Made by a program: the position numbers and the translations under genes. A stretch of DNA of 64,000 nt, taken from the NCBI GenBank assembly GCA_010093685.1, contig MU006236.1, positions 124,001 to 188,000 of the forward strand. The letters are read 5' to 3'. Shown here piece after piece: positions 56,640 to 64,000 of the stretch. How positions within the stretch are numbered: position 1 is the stretch's first letter; every line of letters starts with the position of its first letter. Source of the DNA: Ophiobolus disseminans. Lineage: Eukaryota > Ascomycota > Dothideomycetes > Pleosporales > Phaeosphaeriaceae. The notes beneath the pieces were generated by a model, which was not told where the DNA came from, did not search any database, and saw nothing but the letters and a program-made list of their open reading frames with translations.

Positions 56640-57493
56640 GTCGTGTTGTCGATATATTATGGTTGTGGTGTATTGGTAGATTCGTTCGAAGGTTGTCGAT
56701 TTGTTGCATTTTAGTGGCGTAAGGGGTTGCCTACTGAGTTGTTCATCATTTACCTTACTCTTACTTACTTTCCGCATACTCAGTGCTTTGATCGTGTCAC
56801 ATGCCCGCCTCGTGATGAAAGGCCAAATCTGAGGCTCTATGGGTTGGCTGAGTGGTGATTCTTCAAGATTGTGGCTACGCAAAATACTTGGAAGCTCGTC
56901 AAGGTGTGTGGCAAGTATGATCGTTGATTTCCAAGGCTGTAATGCTGTCAATGCAGGTGCCCATGATACGATGCAGTGTTGGTAGAACAAGTTTGGGCCT
57001 GTTTGGTGTGACAGTGCCGTGGTCCGCCTCAAGCAGGTACCCGTGTGGCGCGGGCAGTTGCATCGCAATCGAGTCGTGACACGTGGGGTTGTCAGTTGCG
57101 CGTCGAATGTGCGTCTGGACATCAAGCTCCGCAATTGAGCTTGTTCCCACAAGCGGTGAATGCGTGAGTGAGAGGCAAAGTGAGAGTGGGCTACAAAGCG
57201 GCGGTGACGTTCCAGCTTCGCCTAGCAACGACCCCACAAGTGTCCGAGGCAGCGGCGAGATTTCCCAACTCCAAGCTCCACGTTGCACTTGACTTGACTC
57301 AACCCAACCAAATTCCCTTTACTACAATTTCTGGGGCATCAATTGCATCTTTTTGCCCATTATCTCTTGGAACCCACTCTATTTTGACAAGGTTCGTGGC
57401 GCAATCGCCTGCCCCGCATGCTCAGTAGTAGCTGTTAGGGGACACAGTAACTAACAGGTCCATTTCCGTATAGCTCCCACTCGACCATCCATC
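56640..57493. other. Intergenic region / SND1 promoter
   Basis: 854 bp. A CTAAC branch-like element followed by CCGTATAG just before 57473 could be the 3' end of a 5' UTR intron of SND1. No other gene supported. Confidence 0.35.
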
Positions 57494-60142
57494 ATGGCTA
57501 CGTTCGAAGCGAAGGTCAAAAGCGTCCTATCCGGTGACACTGTGATTCTGCACAATATCAACAACCCTAAACAGGAGCGCACGCTGAGCTTGGCCTTTGT
57601 GACTGCACCACGGCTGAAGCGTGAGGGCGACGAGCCATTTGCATTCGAGTCACGCGACTACCTCCGTAAGCTGCTCGTAGGCAAGGTGGTACGCTTCCAG
57701 GTGCTCTACAAGATCCCCACGGGCGCCAACCGCGAATACGGCCTCGTTGTCCTTCCCGGCCGCGTACTACTACCCGAAACGGCAGTCGCAGAGGGCTGGC
57801 TCAAGCTGCGCGACGATGCAGGCCGGAAAGAAGACACGGAAGAGGCGGCACAGCTGCTGGAGAGGCTGCAGGTGGTAGAGGCACGCGCGAGAGCCGAGTC
57901 CAAGGGCCTGTGGTCGGAGACAAGCAGCAGGATCAACTCGATATCAGAGCTCAGCGACGCACAAAAGTGGGTCGATGACAACAAGGGCAAGGAGCTCGAC
58001 GCGATTGTCGAGAAGGTGCTATCCGGCGACCGCCTCATCGTGCGCTTCCTCCTCTCGCCGACCGAGCACGTGCAGACCATGGTCCTCCTCGCTGGCATCC
58101 GCGCGCCTGCCACGCAGCGAACAAACCCCTCGGATGGGAAGGTGCAGCCCGCCGAGGCATATGGCGACGAGGCCCAGCAGTTCGTCGAGACGCGATTACT
58201 CCAGCGCAGCGCCACCGTAAATGTCCTCGGCACGACACCCAACGGCCAGATCGTGGCCGACGTCAAGCACCCCACCCAGGGCAGCATCGCCCCCTTCATC
58301 CTCAAGGCCGGCCTCGCGAAATGCACCGACCACCACACCACGCTCCTGGGCCAGCAGATGGGCGTGCTGCGACAGGCGGAGAAGGCGGCCAAGGACGGAC
58401 GCGTGGGACTGTACCAGGGCCATGTTGCACCCCGGGCCAATGCAGCGAGCGAGTCTGAGGCGGTCGTCACGAGAGTGCAGAGTGCCGACACCCTCTTTCT
58501 GCGGAACAAGTCGGGTGCGGAGAAGCGCATCAACCTCAGCAGTGTCCGCCAGCCCAAGCCCACAGACCCCAAGCAATCGCCATGGGTGCCCGAGGCCAAG
58601 GAGTTCCTGCGCAAGAAGCTCATCGGCAAGCACGTCAAGTTCCACGTCGATGGCAAGCGTCCCGCGACCGAGGGCTACGACGAGCGCGAGATGGCCACCG
58701 TCACCCTCCAAAACAAGAACGTTGGTCTTATGCTCGTCGAGAGCGGCATGGCCACCGTCATCCGCCATCGCCAGGACGACACTGACCGCAGCCCCATCTA
58801 CGATGACCTCCTACTCGCCGAACAGACCGCACAAGAAGAGCAAAAAGGTCTCTGGTCGCCAAAGCCACCCTCTGTCAAGCAATACGTCGACTACTCGGAA
58901 TCACTCGAGAAGGCCAAACGTCAACTCTCCCTCCTCTCACGGCAGCGCAAGGTACCTGCAGTCGTCGACTTCGTCAAGTCTGCCTCGCGCTTCACCGTCC
59001 TTGTCCCACGCGAGAACGCCAAGCTCACTTTCGTCCTCTCCGGCATTCGCGCCCCACGATCAGCCAGGAACGACCAAGACAAGGGCGAACCTTTCGGAAA
59101 AGAGGCACACGAATTCGCCAACAAGCGGTGCCAACAGCGCGATGTCGAGATCGATGTCGAGGACTGTGACAAGGTCGGTGGCTTCATCGGCACGCTTTAC
59201 ATCAACCGCGAAAACTTTGCCAAGACATTAGTTGAGGAAGGTCTAGCATCGGTCCATGCATACTCAGCAGAGAAGGCCGGCAATGCGAACGAGCTCTTCG
59301 CCGCAGAGCAGAAGGCGAAGGATGCGCGCAAGGGTCTGTGGCACGACTACGACCCATCACAGGACGAGGAGGCAGAAGAGACCACAGCCGCTGCCACCGA
59401 GACCTCCAATGGCGATGCTGCCGCATCAAGGCGAAAAGACTACCGCGACGTCATTGTAACACACGTCGAGGAGAGCGGTCGCCTCAAGTTCCAGGAGATT
59501 GGCAGCGGCACATCAGCACTCACATCACTCATGAGCGCATTCGGCAAATTCCACCTCAACCCACTCAACTCAGCTGGTGTCACCAACCCCAAGGCCGGCG
59601 AATTTGTCGCTGCCAAGTTCACTGCCGACGACCAATGGTACCGTGCGCGCATCCGACGCAACGACCGCGAGGCAAAGAAGGCCGAGGTTGTTTATGTCGA
59701 CTATGGCAACTCTGAACTTATCCCCTGGTCGCGTCTTCGTCCTCTCTCGCAAGCCGAGTTCCTTCCGTCAAAGCTGAAGCCACAAGCCCATGAGGCACAG
59801 CTGTCATTCATCCAGCTGCCGCAAAATCCCGAGTACCTCGCCGACGCCGTCAACTTTATCTCCCAAGAGACTGCCGACCGCCAGCTCGTCGCTAACGTCG
59901 ACCAAGCAGACAAGGACGGCACTCTCTGGGTCACCCTCTTCGACCCCAAGTCTAGCAAGGGTCCGGCTGACAGCATAAATGCCGACGTCATTGATGAGGG
60001 TCTGGCCATGGTACCCAAGAAGCTGAAGGCTTGGGAGCGAAGCGGAGGCGATGTCCTGGCTGCGTTGAAGAAGAAGCAGGACGTTGCCAAGGAGGAGAGG
60101 CGGGGCCAGTGGGAGTATGGCGATTTGACTGAGGATGATTAG
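57494..60142 (+). CDS. SND1: Tudor staphylococcal nuclease (Tudor-SN)
   Basis: A single exon, 882 residues, the size of fungal and animal Tudor-SN. Four tandem SNase-like domains: residues about 3-145 (VKSVLSGDTVIL), 164-305 (VEKVLSGDRLIVRF), 316-456 (VTRVQSADTLFLRN) and 485-620 (VVDFVKSASRFTVLV). A Tudor domain follows at about 700-755 (FVAAKFTADDQWYRARIRR, VVYVDYGNSELIPW), embedded in a partial fifth SN fold. The protein binds RNA and symmetric dimethyl-arginine, and is known in RNA decay, splicing and stress granules. Mostly cytosolic. The strong third-position GC bias and absence of introns agree with a highly expressed housekeeping gene. Confidence 0.95.
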   Translation: MATFEAKVKSVLSGDTVILHNINNPKQERTLSLAFVTAPRLKREGDEPFAFESRDYLRKLLVGKVVRFQVLYKIPTGANREYGLVVLPGRVLLPETAVAEGWLKLRDDAGRKEDTEEAAQLLERLQVVEARARAESKGLWSETSSRINSISELSDAQKWVDDNKGKELDAIVEKVLSGDRLIVRFLLSPTEHVQTMVLLAGIRAPATQRTNPSDGKVQPAEAYGDEAQQFVETRLLQRSATVNVLGTTPNGQIVADVKHPTQGSIAPFILKAGLAKCTDHHTTLLGQQMGVLRQAEKAAKDGRVGLYQGHVAPRANAASESEAVVTRVQSADTLFLRNKSGAEKRINLSSVRQPKPTDPKQSPWVPEAKEFLRKKLIGKHVKFHVDGKRPATEGYDEREMATVTLQNKNVGLMLVESGMATVIRHRQDDTDRSPIYDDLLLAEQTAQEEQKGLWSPKPPSVKQYVDYSESLEKAKRQLSLLSRQRKVPAVVDFVKSASRFTVLVPRENAKLTFVLSGIRAPRSARNDQDKGEPFGKEAHEFANKRCQQRDVEIDVEDCDKVGGFIGTLYINRENFAKTLVEEGLASVHAYSAEKAGNANELFAAEQKAKDARKGLWHDYDPSQDEEAEETTAAATETSNGDAAASRRKDYRDVIVTHVEESGRLKFQEIGSGTSALTSLMSAFGKFHLNPLNSAGVTNPKAGEFVAAKFTADDQWYRARIRRNDREAKKAEVVYVDYGNSELIPWSRLRPLSQAEFLPSKLKPQAHEAQLSFIQLPQNPEYLADAVNFISQETADRQLVANVDQADKDGTLWVTLFDPKSSKGPADSINADVIDEGLAMVPKKLKAWERSGGDVLAALKKKQDVAKEERRGQWEYGDLTEDD

Positions 60143-60992
60143 ATGACTAGGGTTGCGTGGCGTGGGATGCATCAAGATGGGTGTGTCGAGATGTGTAGAC
60201 CAACGCGCCCACCATGTAAAAATAGGCCTGCCAGCATCAAATTCAAGACAATAAGAGCTTGATAAATCTTCCTGCTTTCAGCTTTGCACCCGAACCTACT
60301 CTAACATGGCACAGAAGTAATATCCAGATCTCTACCCTTCCTCTCCAGTGCTGCAAGGAAGTGTCTTATCTCAAGCATAGCTACAGAAATATCGGCGCGA
60401 ACGCACATTGCTGCCCCGCAAGACACGGTCCCCAACCCTACCAGTCACTACTGATACTACAAACCCCCGCCCCTCGTACTCAAGACCGGAACGATACCAG
60501 CATCTCACAGCACGCCTATACCGAAAATGAGCCGAACACTAATTTTCCATGTCCAATGGCGAAATGGGAACGACGCGATCACCTACTACGTTAAGCACAC
60601 CCAGTAGTGATGCAAGATTTTTTGAATGTGGGGTTTTATGTCGTGTTGGAAGTGAGGCACGCGTGGACAGAGATGGCGGGAAGGGAAGGGAATGAAGGTA
60701 AGTAGGCGCTGTGGGATGGGGGGATGGTTGGGTGTGGTATGTGGCGCAAATATATAGCCTAGAAGAGCGTGATCGACTAACAATAGCAGCGCGACTTTGA
60801 CTTCCTTCTCGTTTGCTTCCTTAGGTTAATTGTCGGATGGTCGATGCTTGTTTCGGTTAGGACCATGGCACCGCCGCACACCTGCGCGTGATCCTGCGAT
60901 CGTGGATATTAACTGTGTTGGATAAACATATTCTGGTCAGATGAGTTGAAGTTAACTGTTGAGCGTGTTACGGCGTAGTCTGTTAAAGTTAC
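60143..60992. other. Intergenic region, no gene recognised
   Basis: 850 bp. I searched here for the missing N-terminal part of the GMC oxidoreductase that follows and found none in any frame. Confidence 0.4.
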
Positions 60993-61505
60993 ATGTTCAA
61001 AGGCTTTCCGCCGGACTGGAAGTACGCGTTCGCTATGGCTACAACATTCTTTTCGGCAAAGTCGAGGGGCGACGTCACACTGCGCTCCACAGACCCAACG
61101 CAGAATCCAAAGGTGCAGCACAACTACCTCAGCGATCCTTTGGATATGCTCGTCTTTAGCGAAGCATGTCGCTTAGCGAACGAGATTGTGATTAATAGCA
61201 TAGGGACGAAGGATCTCGTGGTTGGCTCCTGGCCAGCCGCACAAGGGCATGATAAGTACACGTCGAGAGAAGAGTGGCAGGACGCGATCCGTGAAAGCGC
61301 CGATACATGCTATCACCCTGCCGGTCCGTGTAAGATGGGGAACGATGACATGGCTGTCGTAGACGCGGAGTTACGCGTGCGCGGCGTCAGAAACTTGCGA
61401 GTTGTGGATGCGAGTATCATGCCGTTTTTGCCGAGTGGCCATCCGCAGATGGCGGTTTATGGGATTGCGGAGAAGGGGGCGGATTTGATCAAGAGTGTGG
61501 AGTGA
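60993..61505 (+). pseudogene. 5'-truncated GMC oxidoreductase (C-terminal domain only)
   Basis: An open frame of 170 codons from ATG 60993 corresponding to the substrate-binding C-terminal domain of aryl-alcohol-oxidase/choline-dehydrogenase-type GMC enzymes: SRGDVTLRSTDPTQNPKVQH, LANEIV, TCYHPAGPCKMG (carrying the catalytic-region His), RVVDASIMPF and SGHPQMAVYGIAEKGADLI. Full-length members have about 600 residues with an N-terminal FAD-binding GxGxxG, which is absent. Without it the product cannot bind FAD, so this is most likely a gene remnant. The frame itself is undamaged, so the loss was a deletion or a partial duplication and is probably recent. Confidence 0.8.
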
Positions 61506-62024
61506 CGATGGTGTTGCTTGTTGGTTGGTCAGATAGTTCGCGAGTATGATGGTGTAAGAGATGCTACTCTGGAACAGAACCTTTCTCGCTCAGTTCACTG
61601 TACGTGATCTATTCCATTAGCGTAGTTCTTGATGCAATCCTGTGCCTGTTTCGAAAATGAGTTAGAATTGGCAAGCAGAGATTGCATGGCTAACGGTGAA
61701 AGCTAGCAGGAACGAGAGGAGCGCAAAGAAAATGGATCGTGGTTGACGTTCGCCGAATAGATCCTGAAGATATGCTGAGGTCTGAATGCTTTGTCGTTGT
61801 ACAGGATTTTAATTCGTCTTTGTTGAAAGAAAATGAGGTGGGGTCAAGGACGCAAGGGGTTTACCACAAGGTGCCACGAGGCTGCTCCACCCAGGGTTGG
61901 CCGTTTGACAGTCAAAGCGGATCAAACAACCTGTCGTAAGCGAGAACGTGTCTACCATCGTAACTTTCACTTTTGTTATTCTGCATCACTCATCGTCCTC
62001 GATCCTTGCCTGCAGTCTGAAAAC
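61506..62024. other. Intergenic region / methyltransferase promoter
   Basis: 519 bp between the GMC remnant and the methyltransferase start. No supported gene. Confidence 0.35.
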
Positions 62025-62927
62025 ATGGCATCCGACTCCGAACATGAAGCACAGGTCGACGATAACCCCAAGCTTCAATCGTACTACCACTCACTTGAGT
62101 CGAGGATCGGGTACCGACTATTGCTCGGTGGCACTCGTCACTTTGGCTACTATGAGCATGGCGCATCCTGGCCTTTCCCTATTAGTCGTGCGCTGCGCCA
62201 TATGGAAGACAAGCTGGCCGAGACGCTGCAGCTGCCATCAGGAGCCCAAGTCCTTGATGCTGGCTGCGGCGTCGGTCATGTTGCTCTGCACCTTGCGAAG
62301 CGTTACGGGTATCGCATCCAAGGCATTGACGTCGTCGACCATCATATCGAGAAGGCCAAGAGGAACATCGCTCGATCGGGTTTGCCTGCCGGCCAAGTGA
62401 AAGTGCGCAAGATGGACTATCGCCACCTGGAAGGCCTGGGAGAGGCGTCTTTCGACGGCGTCTACACGATGGAGACATTCGTACATGCGACAGACCCCAA
62501 AGCCGTATTGGCGAACTTCTATCGCATCCTCCATCCTGGCGGCCGTCTCTCGCTCTTCGAATACGACCACAATTTACTCGAAAACTCGGACGACAACATG
62601 ACGCGATCGATGCGCTTGATCAACGACTATGCCGCCATGCCTACAAACGCCCTGTCGCATCCTGGCGTTTTCGAGGGAATGCTCGAGGACGCGGGGTTCA
62701 CAGACGTGGTCATTAGCGATTACTCGGAGAACATCAAGCCCATGACCAGGCTCTTCTTCTTAGTCGCTTATATTCCTTACCTTGCCATTACGTTCCTGCA
62801 TCTCGAGCGATACTTTATCAACACGGTGGCCGGAGTGCAGTCCTACAAGGGTCATGGACACTGGCGGTACGTCGCCATCTCAGCAACGAAGCCTGTGGGA
62901 GTTCTCGAGGCGGCGAAAACTCGATGA
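62025..62927 (+). CDS. SAM-dependent methyltransferase (sterol/small-molecule type)
   Basis: A single exon; 300 residues from ATG 62025 (AAAACATGGC, strong context). The upstream frame starts at an ATG within leader sequence and is less likely. Class I fold: motif I VLDAGCGVGHVALHLA (about residues 77-92), acidic end of beta-2 QGIDVVDHHIEKA, post-motif FDGVYTMETFVHATDP and YRILHPGGRLSLFEY. The N-terminus (YYHSLESRIGYRLLLGGTRHFGYY) resembles sterol-24-C- and UbiE/Coq5-like enzymes that act on lipophilic substrates. The segment LFFLVAYIPYLAITFL near the C-terminus is hydrophobic and may touch a membrane. Its substrate is not evident. Confidence 0.88.
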   Translation: MASDSEHEAQVDDNPKLQSYYHSLESRIGYRLLLGGTRHFGYYEHGASWPFPISRALRHMEDKLAETLQLPSGAQVLDAGCGVGHVALHLAKRYGYRIQGIDVVDHHIEKAKRNIARSGLPAGQVKVRKMDYRHLEGLGEASFDGVYTMETFVHATDPKAVLANFYRILHPGGRLSLFEYDHNLLENSDDNMTRSMRLINDYAAMPTNALSHPGVFEGMLEDAGFTDVVISDYSENIKPMTRLFFLVAYIPYLAITFLHLERYFINTVAGVQSYKGHGHWRYVAISATKPVGVLEAAKTR

Positions 62928-63441
62928 GATCTTTGATCTCATCGACCATTGAGACTGGGTTGGAACTGGCAAGGCAGGAACTTGTCGTGGTTCGTTTCTG
63001 GCGTGGGTCAGCAGCTGAAGCGGGCGAATGTGCTGGTCATATGAGGGTTGTTCTGTTCAGCGATTATGCTGAGAGATAGGAACAGAATACTTGGACAGGT
63101 TCAAAGTTTAATGAGCGCCATGGCCTGTTAAGCAAAAGGTGCTTGTTTTCCAGTATGCAGTCACCTCGGTTGTAGCGGTGACGTCACAGAAATACCTACC
63201 ATCTCCTCCTCGTCTACGGGTACCAGCAGGTCGTTGTGTGTTTGCGGATTGCCCACTTTCCTGGTCTGACACAAGTTGCAATTTAAATAGATTTCGGATG
63301 GCCAAAGAAAAGGAGACATGATGGGGTTAGCGCTCTTGGCGCCACTAAACTTAGGCTACAGGGGAGTGAAATTCAGTTGTTTACCCGTTCGTCGACGAAA
63401 GCAATCATCCCACCCGCCCAACTTTTGCGTAGCTGTCCGTC
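62928..63441. other. Intergenic region / F-box gene promoter
   Basis: 514 bp, no gene recognised. Confidence 0.35.
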
Positions 63442-64000
63442 ATGGAACAACTTCCCCACGAGCTCGTTGAACGTGTTTGCGAGTTCCTTACCCTCGATGA
63501 CCTTAAGAAGACCCTCACTGTCTCCAGCAGCTTCCAATACGCATCAGAGCGGGCATCTGGAGCATACGCTCACTTCGATTTGACTAGAGATAATGCGCAG
63601 CAGTTTATCGATCTCTACAACGGTCGACGTTGGCCATACCTCCGGCATGTTCGATTCAGAACCCAGCTTCCTCCATACGAGGAAGACGAGCAGGCTGACG
63701 AAGCTGACGAAGAACCTGGAGAGACCCATCGCTGCCGAGAGTCACTCGAAGAACGTCAAGAAAAGGACACGTTGTTTACCGATGAGATCAACTTTGTGTT
63801 TTCCACGCTGCGCACGCTTGAGCACAGCAAATTACCTGGAAATTTCCAGCTCACAATCTATGCCCCTGTTAGAGAAGTCCGCGGCGTTGTGTGCGCTCAT
63901 CGCAATTGCGTAAGCTGGCGCCTCCACCTGAAGAACCCCGACGCGCTACCCCAGCTCAACTCTGTACGCGCACTCTCACTGGAAGATGAAATCCTGATAT
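63442..64000 (+). CDS. F-box protein, 3' end beyond the window
   Basis: From ATG 63442 an uninterrupted frame runs to the window edge (186 codons visible). The N-terminus is an F-box: MEQLPHELVERVCEFLTLDD, then KKTLTVSSSFQYAS. Regions such as RWPYLRHVRFRTQL, INFVFSTLRTLEHSKLPG and LPQLNSVRALSLEDE look like the irregular leucine-rich repeats of fungal F-box proteins. An acidic insert (YEEDEQADEADEEPGE) lies between. F-box proteins select substrates for SCF ubiquitin ligases; the target is unknown. The C-terminal substrate domain is not in this window, so total length cannot be stated. Confidence 0.8.
   Translation, partial: MEQLPHELVERVCEFLTLDDLKKTLTVSSSFQYASERASGAYAHFDLTRDNAQQFIDLYNGRRWPYLRHVRFRTQLPPYEEDEQADEADEEPGETHRCRESLEERQEKDTLFTDEINFVFSTLRTLEHSKLPGNFQLTIYAPVREVRGVVCAHRNCVSWRLHLKNPDALPQLNSVRALSLEDEILI

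Noticed and set aside
57706..58656. A 316-codon minus-strand open frame, and a 336-codon plus-strand frame at 58221-59231
   Set aside because: Both are shadows of SND1, whose domains are unmistakable. They result from the high GC of third positions.
50118..62927. Calling a secondary-metabolite biosynthetic cluster
   Set aside because: No polyketide synthase, peptide synthetase, terpene cyclase or transporter is present, and SND1 interrupts the group. Kept only as a hypothesis.

Overview
The window looks like nuclear DNA of a filamentous ascomycete. The clues are short spliceosomal introns (mostly 46-65 nt, GT...AG, with CTAAC/CTGAC-type branch sites) and families typical of these fungi: CFEM protein, MARVEL protein, Zn2Cys6 regulator, fungal patatin-like phospholipase, F-box/2EXR proteins and NmrA-like reductase. 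Solo LTRs and hAT remains add to this. I lean towards Dothideomycetes (Pleosporales-like), but nothing here fixes the species. No bacterial, organellar or viral segment was seen.

Layout. (1) 1-3.96 kb is a transposon graveyard: gag-like coiled-coil relics, LTR-like repeats and a 572-bp hAT-derived element with a 15-bp inverted repeat. (2) 3.96-16 kb holds a secreted GH2 glycosidase, 5-oxoprolinase, a small CFEM protein with a minisatellite intron, a broken 2EXR gene, a fresh 162-bp solo LTR with target-site duplication and a three-exon MARVEL-type membrane protein. (3) 16-27.6 kb is gene-poor. It has one possible 64-aa spliced gene, a cysteine-rich ORF, a second clean solo LTR, three TACCTAGGTA palindromes within 211 bp, and a 4.6-kb degenerate tandem-repeat array (about 22.64-27.25 kb) whose roughly 183-bp units give way to seven evenly spaced roughly 90-bp units. 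(4) 27.7-47.4 kb is gene-dense: MSC2-type zinc transporter and ALG1 sharing a 383-bp divergent promoter, two lineage-specific disordered proteins, a patatin-like phospholipase, a small conserved-looking protein, a 1273-aa cholesterol-oxidase/alpha-beta-hydrolase fusion and a repeat-rich secreted protein. (5) 50-64 kb holds a Zn2Cys6 regulator, an FAD monooxygenase divergent from an NmrA-like reductase, Tudor-SN (SND1), a 5'-truncated GMC oxidoreductase relic, a SAM methyltransferase and the start of an F-box gene cut by the window edge.

How they may work together. ALG1 and MSC2 both act at the endoplasmic reticulum (N-glycan core assembly; zinc import into the secretory pathway) and share a promoter region. 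5-oxoprolinase closes the glutathione (gamma-glutamyl) cycle. The regulator, monooxygenase, reductase and methyltransferase at 50-63 kb could form a small oxidative pathway, but housekeeping SND1 lies among them and no backbone synthase is present, so this is only a hypothesis.

The most unusual structures are the 183/90-bp repeat array, the oxidase-hydrolase fusion with a Cys at the hydrolase nucleophile position, and the over-represented TACCTAGGTA palindrome. Intron boundaries were read by eye from splice motifs and reading-frame continuity; exon sums were checked to be multiples of three.
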